NCBI GenBank assembly: GCA_965246745.1
Contig: OZ251980.1
Span: 3,658,001 to 3,722,000, forward strand
Direction of reading: 5' to 3'
DNA length: 64,000 nt
DNA from: JANXMY01 sp965246745
GTDB taxonomy: Bacteria > Armatimonadota > Armatimonadia > Armatimonadales > Capsulimonadaceae
The notes below the pieces were generated by a model, which saw nothing but the letters and a program-made list of their open reading frames with translations, was not told the DNA's origin and made no database searches. The translations under genes were made by a program, and so were the position numbers. Shown here in pieces: positions 52,876 to 61,301 of this stretch (the stretch's first letter is position 1; every line of letters starts with the position of its first letter).

Positions 52876-53793
52876 ATGCCGTTAATTGCCGGAATTGTCT
52901 TCAAGCCGCTCGGGAAAATCACGCCTTGCGACCCCAGCGGCCTGCCGCTGGAAATGGACGCCGCCGTGATCGCCGAAGGCGAAAACGGACCTGAGTTCGG
53001 GTTTGTCAAAACCCCGCTTCGGGCCGTGTCCGCCGAAGAAGCGCCCGCCCCCGTGCGCCGGGTGCTGCGGCTGGCGACGCCCGACGACTGGGCGCGGCGG
53101 GAGCGGGGCGAGCGGCGGCAGGCGGAAGCGTACAAAGTCTGCAAAGAAAAAATCAAGGCGCTCCGCTCGCCGATGAAGCTGATTGAAGCCGAATGGGCGT
53201 TTGACGGCACCCAGGTCACGTTTCATTTCACCGCCGAAGGCCGGGTGGACTTCCGCGAGCTGGTCCGGGAAGTCGCCGCCGTGCTGCATACGCGGGTCAT
53301 CATGCACCAGGTCGGGGCGCGGGACCATGCGCGGGTGTTCCCCGGCATCGGGCCGTGCGGGCGGCCTACCTGCTGCTCGACATTCCTGCGCGAGTTCCAG
53401 CCGGTCTCGATGAAAATGGTCAAAAACCAGAACTTGGTGCTCAACCCCGCCAAGTTCTCCGGCCTGTGCGGCAAGCTGATGTGCTGCCTGCGGTACGAAA
53501 TGGACGACGAAGCCGAAGGCCGGCCCAAGCTGCCGGCGGCGGGCATGGTGGTGATGACCCCGCTCGGCCGCGCCAAAGTCGAGGAAGTCAACATCGTCCA
53601 GCAGATGCTCACCGTGCAGCTCGAATCGCAGCAGTTTGTCGAGGTTCGCGCCAAAGACATCTCCGAAGTGCCGGACTGCGTGGACCATGCCGAAGGCGGC
53701 TGCGACGATTGCGCGGCGTCCGGGGCGCTGTCAAACTGCACGGTGCCGACCCGCGACGCGCCGCCGGGGGCGTCGCCGCTGCCTGTATTCTAG
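52876..53793 (+). CDS. ricT: PSP1 domain protein, RicT/YaaT-like
   Basis: This 305-residue protein has the PSP1 core with ARVFPGIGPCGRPTCCSTFL and SGLCGKLMCCLRYE, the cysteine motifs that bind an iron-sulfur cluster in Bacillus RicT. VMTPLGRAKVEEVNIVQQML follows. In Bacillus the RicAFT complex influences RNase Y cleavage; whether ricA and ricF homologues exist here is unknown. The C-terminus has four more cysteines (DCVDHAEGGCDDCAA). It stands between the repeat region and a TPR gene. Confidence 0.85.
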   Translation: MPLIAGIVFKPLGKITPCDPSGLPLEMDAAVIAEGENGPEFGFVKTPLRAVSAEEAPAPVRRVLRLATPDDWARRERGERRQAEAYKVCKEKIKALRSPMKLIEAEWAFDGTQVTFHFTAEGRVDFRELVREVAAVLHTRVIMHQVGARDHARVFPGIGPCGRPTCCSTFLREFQPVSMKMVKNQNLVLNPAKFSGLCGKLMCCLRYEMDDEAEGRPKLPAAGMVVMTPLGRAKVEEVNIVQQMLTVQLESQQFVEVRAKDISEVPDCVDHAEGGCDDCAASGALSNCTVPTRDAPPGASPLPVF

Positions 53794-53862
53794 CGAGTTT
53801 TCGACCCGGCCCGTCTTGCTTTCGGTGAAAATCGGGTACTCTGTTCCAAAGGACACCGCGCT

Positions 53863-54699
53863 ATGACCCTGCTGCCGACTTCGCTTCCTGAAACACCCGC
53901 CGAGCGGCGGCGACTGCTGGCCCGCGCCCGCCGCTTGACCCAGCGGGCGCTCTCGCTGGCCGGGGCCGGCAAGCTGGCCGAGGCCATCCGGTGTCAGGAC
54001 GAAGTGACGGCGATCCGGCCCGAAGACGCCGCCGCGTTTTTTCGCCTCGGGATGCTCTGCCGCGAAGCCCGCCGCACCGAGCAGGCCGTCCAAGCCCTGC
54101 GCCGCTCGACCCATCTCAGCCCCGGCGACCGCGACCCGCGCGAAGCGCTGACCGAAACCCTGGTGGAAGCCAATCGGTACGACGAGGCTGTTTTAGAGGC
54201 CCGCGCCCTGCTGAAGATCGTCCCGAAAAGCCTGTTCGCCCGCGACGCTCTTTCCATCTCGTACTTGCAGCTCGGCAAGCTCGACAAAGCGCTGCAAGTC
54301 ACCGGCGAGATGGTCTGGCTTGATCCGCTGAACCCCGGCCACCATTTCCGGCGCGGCTTGTTGTTCCAGCAGAAAGGCAACCTTTCGGCAGCGGTCGGCG
54401 AGTACAGCCGCGCCCTCGATATGTCGCACCCCGAAAGCGAGACCTACGCCGACGCTGAGGACGCTTTGGAGATGCTTGACGACGACCAGACCCGCCAGAT
54501 TCTGCTGCTGGCCTCGGAAGACTGGTTTTTTCTCCTCAAGCTGCGCCGGGACCTGGCCGAAGCGGTTTCCGAGCGCGGTTTCTGCCTCAGCGAAGACGGC
54601 CTGGCCCGGCTGCATCACCTGCTCCCGCATGAGTTCCCCGAATGGACCCCCGACCGGCCTTCCCCGATAGCGTGGGGCGCACGGGGCCGCTATCATTGA
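53863..54699 (+). CDS. Tetratricopeptide repeat protein
   Basis: This 278-residue protein contains about five TPR units, for example EAIRCQDEVTAIRPEDAAAF, AVQALRRSTHLSPGDRDPRE and KALQVTGEMVWLDPLNPGHHF. A non-TPR C-terminal part of about 70 residues follows. It has no signal peptide and should be a cytosolic scaffold. AAAGGAC precedes the ATG. Its last 58 bases overlap folP in another frame if folP starts at 54642. Confidence 0.8.
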   Translation: MTLLPTSLPETPAERRRLLARARRLTQRALSLAGAGKLAEAIRCQDEVTAIRPEDAAAFFRLGMLCREARRTEQAVQALRRSTHLSPGDRDPREALTETLVEANRYDEAVLEARALLKIVPKSLFARDALSISYLQLGKLDKALQVTGEMVWLDPLNPGHHFRRGLLFQQKGNLSAAVGEYSRALDMSHPESETYADAEDALEMLDDDQTRQILLLASEDWFFLLKLRRDLAEAVSERGFCLSEDGLARLHHLLPHEFPEWTPDRPSPIAWGARGRYH

Positions 54700-55535
54700 C
54701 GCTGCTTACTCAGGGCCGAACGCTGATTATTGGTGTCCTGAACGTCACCCCCGATTCGTTTTCTGACGGCGGCCTGTATTCCTCCGTTGACGCGGCCGTC
54801 GCGCAGGCGCACCGCATGGCCGCAGGCGGCGCTCATGTGCTCGACATCGGCGGCGAAAGCACCCGCCCGGCGACCTTCGGCGACAAAACCCCGCTGCCCG
54901 CCGCGGAAGAGCTGGCCCGCATCCTTCCCGTCATTCGGCGCGTCTCGACTGAGCTGCCGCATCTCCCCCTTTCCGTGGACACCTACAAAGCCGAAGTCGC
55001 CCGCGCGGCTTTGGACGCCGGGGCGTCGCTCCTCAACGACATCAGCGGCCTGACATATGACCCGCAAATGGCCCCGCTTGCCGCCGAGTACGGCGTCCCT
55101 GTGATCGTCATGCACCTGCTCGGCACCCCGCGCGACATTCCGCTCCGCCCGACCTACACCGATGTTGTCGCCGACATCGGGGCGTTCTTCGAGCGTCAAA
55201 TCGCCTATGCCATGACTTGCGGCGTCCGCCGCAGCCAACTCTGGCTTGACCCCGGCCTCGGCTTCGGCAAGACCGCCGGGCATAACCTAGAGATACTGCG
55301 CCGCTTGTCCGAGCTTCAATCGTTCGGCCTGCCCGTCGTCGTCGGCGCATCCCGCAAGCGCTTCCTCGGCCACATTCTCGGCACCGATGACCCGAACGAC
55401 CGCAAAGAAGGCACCGCCGCGACCGTCGCCCTGTCCATCGCCGCCGGAGCCGCCGCCGTCCGCGTCCACGACGTGTACGAAATGGCCCGCGTCGCGAAAG
55501 TCGCCGACGCCGTGGTGTATGGGTGGCAGGGCTGA
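54642..55535 (+). CDS. folP: Dihydropteroate synthase
   Basis: This 297-residue TIM-barrel enzyme has GVLNVTPDSFSDGG near residue 32, DIGGESTRPA, PLSVDTYKAEVARAAL, LLNDISGL and a C-terminal ASRKRFLG plus VRVHDV. It joins p-aminobenzoate to dihydropterin pyrophosphate in folate synthesis. The ATG at 54642 lies deep inside the TPR gene; TTG at 54696, which overlaps the TPR stop, would give a more usual N-terminus. No other folate gene is adjacent, although metH at 6-10 kb uses methyl-folate. Confidence 0.93.
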   Translation: MDPRPAFPDSVGRTGPLSLTLLTQGRTLIIGVLNVTPDSFSDGGLYSSVDAAVAQAHRMAAGGAHVLDIGGESTRPATFGDKTPLPAAEELARILPVIRRVSTELPHLPLSVDTYKAEVARAALDAGASLLNDISGLTYDPQMAPLAAEYGVPVIVMHLLGTPRDIPLRPTYTDVVADIGAFFERQIAYAMTCGVRRSQLWLDPGLGFGKTAGHNLEILRRLSELQSFGLPVVVGASRKRFLGHILGTDDPNDRKEGTAATVALSIAAGAAAVRVHDVYEMARVAKVADAVVYGWQG

Positions 55536-55629
55536 CACTGCTTGTGCTGCGATGGCCCCGCTTCGCCTCAAATACCAAGTGCGCGAGCTTGCGCTGTCCG
55601 GCTCGGCGGTCCGCAGGGAGCAAAACCCG

Positions 55630-55742
55630 GCCTCTTGCAACGCCCGGTAGAATTAGTGCCGAAAGCGGGTCTCAAAAGAATTATTCGGGATCAAGTGTTT
55701 GCCAAAGCAGAGATTATTTATGCGTTAGACGCCACGGAATAA
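55630..55742 (+). pseudogene. C-terminal remnant of an MNT-type nucleotidyltransferase
   Basis: A short in-frame stretch reads LLQRPVELVPKAGLKRIIRD and continues QVFAKAEIIYA, which looks like the end of minimal nucleotidyltransferases (MntA-type, usually paired with HEPN proteins). No upstream part with the GSxxxG and DxD motifs is present. The stop codon lies inside the left arm of the inverted repeat at 55731. It reads as a gene fragment cut off by rearrangement. Confidence 0.4.
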
Positions 55743-55853
55743 ATTCCGAGGCTAACGCAAACAGTGTCGAAGCGACACAAGAAACCGATATTGCCTTGAT
55801 CTTCCGTCGCCTCGACGGTGTTTTGTTTTAAGCCTCGGAATTTATTCCGTGGC
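55731..55853. repeat. Inverted repeat, perfect 22-bp arms
   Basis: Arms at 55731-55752 and 55832-55853 (GCCACGGAATAAATTCCGAGGC and its complement, paired exactly). The inner region carries a small GTGTCGAAGCGACAC hairpin. The design resembles the elements flanking nuoI. It follows the nucleotidyltransferase remnant. Confidence 0.85.
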
Positions 55854-55876
55854 AGCTTGCGGCTGAGGGAAAGTCC

Positions 55877-56323
55877 ATGCTTGATCTCGATCATCCGATG
55901 ACCCCGCATATCTTCGCCGCCGCGCGGGCGGGGGACCGAATATCCATTCTTGCCAAGCTGATGACGCTTGCCTCGAGTGAGGAGCGTCGGCGGCTGCAAC
56001 AAGCCTGCTATGCCCCGCTGACAGAAGTGCGACAGCTTAACGCTGATTATTTTGGTGCGTCGGATTTTATTGTTGAGGCCGTCACAGAGCTTGAGCGTGC
56101 ACTCGATGACCTCGCGAGCATGGAAACAAACCCGCATGATGGAACGGCTTATGCGATTGCCACTTGCCCGGCGTGCGCCGCACTTTTAACGCGACACCAT
56201 GCGCCTTATATGCCGCTGCCCGAGCTGCGCTGGTCGGTATATTGCAGTCCCTGTCTCAACATCATCAGTCCCGCGTGTCGAAAATTGGACTGGATTGACG
56301 GCTTCGGCACATGGGCCATTTAA
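55877..56323 (+). CDS. Unknown protein with zinc-ribbon-like cysteines
   Basis: This 148-residue protein has a helical N-terminal half (EERRRLQQACYAPLTEVRQL, then ELERALDDLASME) and a C-terminal part with CPAC and CSPC pairs about 33 residues apart, a likely zinc ribbon. GAGGGAAAG precedes the ATG. Base composition is less GC-rich than its neighbours. Between folP and hisF, it shows no clear functional link to either. Family not recognised. Confidence 0.6.
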   Translation: MLDLDHPMTPHIFAAARAGDRISILAKLMTLASSEERRRLQQACYAPLTEVRQLNADYFGASDFIVEAVTELERALDDLASMETNPHDGTAYAIATCPACAALLTRHHAPYMPLPELRWSVYCSPCLNIISPACRKLDWIDGFGTWAI

Positions 56324-56340
56324 ACTTTGCACTTATGTGC

Positions 56341-57108
56341 TTACACCTGCCGGATGACAATATCACGCTCGGCTAAGTACGCTTTGATCTCGCCGATGGA
56401 GTGTGTGCCGTAGTGGACGATGCTGGAAACTAATGCGGCTTGTGCGCCGCCGTCGGTGACAGCCTCGTAGATATGCGCGAGGCTGCCGGCCCCGCCGCTG
56501 GCAATGACCGGGATGCCGACAAGATTTGTGACGGCGCGGGTCAGGGGAATGTCGTAGCCCGCCTGCGTGCCGTCGGCGTCCATTGAAGTCAGCATGATCT
56601 CGCCCGCCCCCCGGTCTTCCATCTCCCGCACCCAGTCCAGCGCGTCAATCCCCGTCGGCGTCCGCCCGCCGTGGATATAAACTTCCCATCCCGACGGCGT
56701 TTGGCCGGTCTTTTTCGGGTCCACGGCGACCACGACGCACTGCGCCCCGAAATCTTTGGCGCATTCGGTGATCAGCTCAGGGGTCGTGACCGCCGCCGTG
56801 TTGATGCTTGCTTTGTCCGCGCCGGTCTTCAGTATCCGCCGGAAATCGTCCACAGTTTTGATGCCGCCGCCGACGCAGAACGGGATAAACACTTCCTCGG
56901 CGACCCGGCGGGCATAATCGAACATCAGATCGCGCCCCTCGTGCGACGCCGTGATGTCCAGGAACACCAGCTCGTCGGCCCCCTGGGCGTCGTACAGCGC
57001 CGCCCGCTCGACAGGGTCACCGGCATCGCGCAGGTTTTGAAAATGGGTGCCTTTGACGACGCGCCCGTTTTGGACATCAAGGCAGGGAATGATTCGTGTG
57101 GCAAGCAT
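56341..57108 (-). CDS. hisF: Imidazole glycerol phosphate synthase subunit HisF
   Basis: This 255-residue TIM barrel has RIIPCLDVQNGRVVKG with catalytic Asp near position 11, FCVGGGIKTVDD, VVAVDPKK with the second catalytic Asp near position 130, LTSMDADGTQAGYD and ASGGAGSLAHI. It cyclises PRFAR, using ammonia from HisH, to make imidazole glycerol phosphate and AICAR. No hisH, hisA or other his gene is adjacent, so the pathway is scattered. I start at MLATRIIPCLDV (57108); an ATG six codons upstream lies next to an inverted repeat. Confidence 0.94.
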   Translation of the reverse strand: MLATRIIPCLDVQNGRVVKGTHFQNLRDAGDPVERAALYDAQGADELVFLDITASHEGRDLMFDYARRVAEEVFIPFCVGGGIKTVDDFRRILKTGADKASINTAAVTTPELITECAKDFGAQCVVVAVDPKKTGQTPSGWEVYIHGGRTPTGIDALDWVREMEDRGAGEIMLTSMDADGTQAGYDIPLTRAVTNLVGIPVIASGGAGSLAHIYEAVTDGGAQAALVSSIVHYGTHSIGEIKAYLAERDIVIRQV

Positions 57109-57120
57109 GAGGAGATGATA

Positions 57121-57297
57121 CCTCACCCCGCCGCTTCGCGTCGACCCTCTCCTTCGGAAAGGAGAGGGTCAGAACATCACCGTAGGGGCGCTGCTTGCTG
57201 CGCCCTTTGTAACTTGCCCGAACCTTCCAGCTTCTGCCTTTACTTCTTACCCTCTCCTTTCCGAAGGAGAGGGTCGACGCGAAGCGGCGGGGTGAGG
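57121..57297. repeat. Inverted repeat, perfect 49-bp arms with nested element
   Basis: The arms at 57121-57169 and 57249-57297 pair exactly over 49 bases, and each arm has its own CCTTTCGGAAAGG-type hairpin. The 79-base loop contains a half-element of the GCAGCAAGCAGC family seen at 11231-11301 (57183-57207). It lies between divergent hisF and the transporter gene. Confidence 0.9.
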
Positions 57298-57302
57298 TTC
57301 GC

Positions 57303-57331
57303 TTGACAAGCCGCTGTTTTTTTTGTATCAT
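57303..57331 (+). promoter_or_regulatory. Sigma-70 promoter for the transporter fusion
   Basis: TTGACA (57303-57308), a 17-base spacer and TATCAT (57326-57331) lie 30 bases ahead of the ATG at 57362, directly after the right arm of the inverted repeat. Confidence 0.7.
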
Positions 57332-57361
57332 AATACAGCCTCCCGCACTAAAGCTGCCTCT

Positions 57362-59803
57362 ATGAAATTCCCGCTTTTTTTTGCTGTATTTGCCCTTTTC
57401 CTCGGCGTCTCGTGCCTTGCCGCGCCGCTGCACGCCCAAAACACGCCGCTGGTGCTGAAAGTCGGCGGGGCGGGCGGCTTCAAGCTGCCGGATAAAAACG
57501 CCACCGACCCGAAATCCCATGCCGACCGGGCGATTGTGGAGGCGTTCGAAAAATCGCATCCGGGCATTCGGCTGGAAAGCGCTCAGGGACTGCAAATCGG
57601 CGGGCCGGCGGCGGAGTCGAACCTGCTGCTGGCATTTGCGGGCGGCACGGCCCCGGATGTGGTGTATGTCAACTTTCGGTCGTCGGCGTCCTACGCCCAA
57701 CAGGGGTTTTTGATCCCCCTCGACGACTATTTAAGGCGCGACCCGGCGGCTTTGGCCCATATCCAGCCGACGCTGCTGCCGATCCTCAAAGACGCCGGGC
57801 ACGGGCATATCTACAGCCTGCCGTTTCTCGCCGCCGTGCAGGCGCTGTATTACCGCAAAGACATGTTCCAGGCGGCGGGCCTCGACCCGAACCGTCCGCC
57901 CCGCAACTGGGACGAGTTTTACAGCGACGCACAGGCGCTGACCGATCAGCCGCATGGGGTCTGGGGCTTCGAGTTCGGCACCGATTCGGACGCGTCGGCC
58001 TACTGGTGGATCAATTTTCTGTGGCAGGCGGGCGGGGAAGTCATCACGCGCGGCCCGAACGGCAAGTGGCAGGCGGCGTTCAACACGCCCGCCGGGGCGA
58101 CCGCGCTGAAGTTCTACGGCAAGCTGCTGACCGCGCCGTGGACCGGCAAAGACGGCAAGCGGTATGTGGGCGTCGCGACCCATTCGCCGACGCTCGGTCA
58201 GGACCGGGCGCAGGGCAAAGTCGCCATGTGGTTCCAGTACCAAAGCAACGTCATTGCGAACCAAGCCGACGCCACCCAGATCAACCCCAGCGTGGTCGGC
58301 ATCGCCCCCATGCCCAAAGGCCCGACGGGGATCACGGCAAACGAAGCCAATGCGTATATGTGGGGCATCTCGTCGCAGATCAAAGACCCGCAGGTGCGCG
58401 ACGCCGCCTGGCAGTTTATTGAGTTTATGGCAAGCGATCAGGCCGACCGTATCCGCACCCAGGCGTATGTGGAAGCCGGCCTCGGCAACACCGTCAACCC
58501 CGTCGCATTGGAAAAGTACGGCTACGCTGATTACACGTCGCCGCAGTCCAAAGTCTGGCTGCAAACCAACAAAACGCTGTTTCAGAACGGCCACCCGGAG
58601 CCTTACGGCGAGAACATGAGCCAGATTTACAACCTGCTCGGGGTTCCGCTGGGCGAGATCGAGCAGAACCCGAACGCCGACCCGAAGCTGCTTTTGGACC
58701 GGGCGGCGGCGGCGGTGGACGCCAAGCTGACAGGCTATGTTCCCCCGCAAATCCAGCGGCAGCGCCGGGCGGGGGCCTGGAGCATCTTTGCGCTGCTCCT
58801 GCTCGGCCTGGCCGTCTACGGGGGGCGGCAGACCGCGCTGTGGCAGGCGCGGCGGCGGCAGGCGCGGGCCGCGCGGGTGTATTCGTCGCGCCCCGCCGGT
58901 CTCGGCCTGTCGGTGCATGCGCTGATCTGGCTGTTTATGCTGCCGGCGATTGCCGCCACGCTGGTTTGGCGCTATTACCCGCTCGGGCGCGGCCTGGTGA
59001 TGGCGTTTCAGAATTATCATATCCTCGGCGGGGCCGATTATGTGGGGCTGGACAATTTTATCGAGCTGTTCAGCGCCGAAACGTTCTGGCGCTCGACCTT
59101 GAACTCGTTTTTGTACACGGCCATCAGCCTGACGCTGGGCTTTTTCCTGCCGCTCTTGGTCGCGGTCGGTTTGACCGAGGTGCCGCGGGGGAAAGTCTTT
59201 TTTCGAACGCTGTATTACCTGCCGGCGATCACAGCGTCCATGGCGATCACGTTTATGTGGAAGTGGTTTGAGGACGGCACGCCCGCCGGGCTGTTCAACT
59301 CGCTGATTTTGTCCGGGGCCAATCTGCTTCATGTCGGCGCAAAGCCGGTGGACTGGCTGGGCAACCCGAAAATCGCGCTGGTGTCGGTGATCCTGCCGAG
59401 CGTTTGGGCCGGGGCCGGGCCGGGCAGCCTCATCTACCAGGCCGCACTTCGGAGCATTCCCGACGAGATGTACGAAGCGGCCGATTTGGACGGGGCGGGG
59501 GTTTGGATGAAGTTCTGGCGCGTGACCCTGCCGACCTTGAAGCCGCTGATTTTGATCAACTTGGTCGGCGCGGTCATCGGGACGTTTCAGGCCACCGATA
59601 ACATTCTGGTCATGACAGCGGGCGGGCCGCTGTACGCGACACAGACGCTCGGGCTGGAAATCTGGTACAACGCGTTTTTGTTCTTGAAATTCGGCTATGC
59701 GACTGCCGCTGCCTGGGTCATGGGAGCGCTTTTGGTGGGCTTTACGATCTATCAGCTTCGGGTGATGAAAGACCTGCGGTACTCGGCGGCGCGGAGTGTG
59801 TAA
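57362..59803 (+). CDS. CUT1 solute-binding protein fused to ABC permease
   Basis: This 813-residue protein joins two normally separate parts. Residues 1-25 are a signal peptide. Residues 30-460 form an extracellular solute-binding domain (FAGGTAPDVVYVNF, LPFLAAVQALYYRKDMFQAAG, NEANAYMWGISSQ). A helix at about 480-500 and the region from 535 on form a MalF-type permease with ALIWLFMLPAIAATLVW and the EAA loop EAADLDGAGVWMKFWRVTLP. It would import a sugar or oligosaccharide with its receptor tethered to the membrane. No MalG-type permease or ATPase gene follows; the next gene is unrelated. A consensus promoter precedes it. Confidence 0.88.
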   Translation: MKFPLFFAVFALFLGVSCLAAPLHAQNTPLVLKVGGAGGFKLPDKNATDPKSHADRAIVEAFEKSHPGIRLESAQGLQIGGPAAESNLLLAFAGGTAPDVVYVNFRSSASYAQQGFLIPLDDYLRRDPAALAHIQPTLLPILKDAGHGHIYSLPFLAAVQALYYRKDMFQAAGLDPNRPPRNWDEFYSDAQALTDQPHGVWGFEFGTDSDASAYWWINFLWQAGGEVITRGPNGKWQAAFNTPAGATALKFYGKLLTAPWTGKDGKRYVGVATHSPTLGQDRAQGKVAMWFQYQSNVIANQADATQINPSVVGIAPMPKGPTGITANEANAYMWGISSQIKDPQVRDAAWQFIEFMASDQADRIRTQAYVEAGLGNTVNPVALEKYGYADYTSPQSKVWLQTNKTLFQNGHPEPYGENMSQIYNLLGVPLGEIEQNPNADPKLLLDRAAAAVDAKLTGYVPPQIQRQRRAGAWSIFALLLLGLAVYGGRQTALWQARRRQARAARVYSSRPAGLGLSVHALIWLFMLPAIAATLVWRYYPLGRGLVMAFQNYHILGGADYVGLDNFIELFSAETFWRSTLNSFLYTAISLTLGFFLPLLVAVGLTEVPRGKVFFRTLYYLPAITASMAITFMWKWFEDGTPAGLFNSLILSGANLLHVGAKPVDWLGNPKIALVSVILPSVWAGAGPGSLIYQAALRSIPDEMYEAADLDGAGVWMKFWRVTLPTLKPLILINLVGAVIGTFQATDNILVMTAGGPLYATQTLGLEIWYNAFLFLKFGYATAAAWVMGALLVGFTIYQLRVMKDLRYSAARSV

Positions 59804-59867
59804 GCCGTCTTGCAGTTACTGAAATAATTTGGAAATAAAGCGATTCCCCGTAAATTTCTATGTGTGG

Positions 59868-59896
59868 TTGGCATGCTTTGTGCTAGCTGCTAGTGT
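59868..59896 (+). promoter_or_regulatory. Possible promoter for the V4R-GGDEF gene
   Basis: TTGGCA (59868-59873), a 17-base spacer and TAGTGT (59891-59896) lie 50 bases ahead of ATG 59946. If real, it favours the short start of the gene. Confidence 0.4.
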
Positions 59897-59945
59897 ATCT
59901 ATGACAGTGACATTGAGCGAAACGGTGGGAAGCGCAAGCGCAGGG

Positions 59946-61205
59946 ATGAGTATCAACGATTTCGATGAGCCGAATGATGATCTCCCGGAGTTTTCCGATC
60001 TTTCGGCCTCGGCTCGCGGCGCTTTGCCGGTGTGGGGTGCCCGCGCTTTCGTGATGGACCTGGGCAGCGGGTTTTATGCTCTGCGCGAGCAGATGACCCG
60101 CGAGATCGGCCAGGAATTCACGGCGGATATTTTCTACCGGGCCGGCTTCAGCGGGGCGTCCGCCCTGATGGCTTCGTTGTTCCGAGCCGGGCCGAGCGGC
60201 GACGGCCTCGAGACCCTCGAAGCGGCGCTGGCCGGGCTGGCGGACGCCGGCTTCGGCACGGTGCAGCTTGACCCGCGCCGGGACCGGCCCGGCGAAATCC
60301 GCCTGCGGGCGGAAAACACGCCCGAAGGGACCCTGATGCGCGGGCGGGCGGGCCGCGCCGGCGGGGCCTGCGATTACCTGCGCGGCCTGCTGCGCGGGAT
60401 TGTCGAGGCGCTGCCGCCCGGCGGCCCGTATCCGAGCGGCGAGCTGGACTGCGTCGAAACAAGCTGCGTCGCCAGCGACGATTCGTTTTGCCGGTTTCTG
60501 GTGGCGACCCCGGACTATTTAGCCCAGCACGGCTACCGGCCGGGGGACCTGTCGCATTCGTCGGTCCGCGAAACCCTGCTGCGCCTCAACCGGCAGCTTG
60601 AAGACGTGCTCGAAGCCGCCAAGCGCGATGCCCTGACGGGCCTGTTCAACCGCGCCCATTTTGAGTCGGTGCTGCGGAGCCGGATTGAGACGGCCAAGCG
60701 GCGCACCGACACGCTGGTCGTGGCGATGATTGACTTAGATGGGTTCAAGAAGGTCAACGACGGTCTGGGGCATGCCATGGGCGATTTGGCACTGCGCCAG
60801 GTCGGGCACCTGCTCGGGGCGCAGGCGCGGGACACCGATTTGGTTGCCCGGTACGGCGGCGATGAGTTCGCCTGGCTGATGCCGGGAACGTCGGTTGAGG
60901 CCGCCGTGGCTGTCGCCGACCGCATCCGCCGGATGGTGATCGAGCTGAGCCGGGACCTCAATCTGCCGATCAGCTTGTCGGTCGGGATTGCGTCGTGCCC
61001 CGAGGATGCGGCGGGCATGACCGAGCTGATAGACTTTGCCGACTCCGCCATGTACCAGGCCAAAGGGGCCGGCGGCAACCGGGTCCGCCGCTACGCCGCC
61101 TCGGACGGCGTCCGCCCGCTTGCGCCCCGCCCGCGTCCGGCGGCCGCCTCCGCGCCGGACCCGGAGCCGCCCGAAGAATTGCCGCAGCTTGACCTCGGCG
61201 ACTAA
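59946..61205 (+). CDS. V4R-domain diguanylate cyclase (GGDEF)
   Basis: The 419-residue form has an acidic leader and a V4R-like domain (about 20-190: IFYRAGFSGASALM, then GFGTVQL). Conserved cysteines follow in CDYLRGLLRGI and DCVETSCVASDDSFCRF. A GGDEF domain follows with KRDALTGLFNRAHFE, an RDTD inhibitory site and intact RYGGDEFAWL. It should make cyclic di-GMP, gated by a small molecule or metal at the V4R part, with product inhibition. Frame upstream is open to TTG 59829 and would add a hydrophobic helix, but that stretch is AT-rich and overlaps the promoter candidate. Confidence 0.83.
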   Translation: MSINDFDEPNDDLPEFSDLSASARGALPVWGARAFVMDLGSGFYALREQMTREIGQEFTADIFYRAGFSGASALMASLFRAGPSGDGLETLEAALAGLADAGFGTVQLDPRRDRPGEIRLRAENTPEGTLMRGRAGRAGGACDYLRGLLRGIVEALPPGGPYPSGELDCVETSCVASDDSFCRFLVATPDYLAQHGYRPGDLSHSSVRETLLRLNRQLEDVLEAAKRDALTGLFNRAHFESVLRSRIETAKRRTDTLVVAMIDLDGFKKVNDGLGHAMGDLALRQVGHLLGAQARDTDLVARYGGDEFAWLMPGTSVEAAVAVADRIRRMVIELSRDLNLPISLSVGIASCPEDAAGMTELIDFADSAMYQAKGAGGNRVRRYAASDGVRPLAPRPRPAAASAPDPEPPEELPQLDLGD

Positions 61206-61222
61206 GCGATACGCAGGATTGA

Positions 61223-61248
61223 AGGCCCAGCAATTCGTTGCTGGGCCT
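61223..61248 (+). terminator. Terminator hairpin after the GGDEF gene
   Basis: An 11-bp perfect stem (61223-61233 with 61238-61248), a four-base loop and CATTTTTC follow the stop by 17 bases. Confidence 0.8.
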
Positions 61249-61301
61249 CATTTTTCAATCCGAGGCTGTCCAATATCTCAATCCTGGGTATTGATTGAAC
61301 T

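Noticed and set aside
59829..59945. Membrane-anchored longer form of the V4R-GGDEF protein
   Set aside because: Not fully excluded, but the stretch is AT-rich, the start is TTG without a ribosome binding site, and a promoter candidate lies within it.
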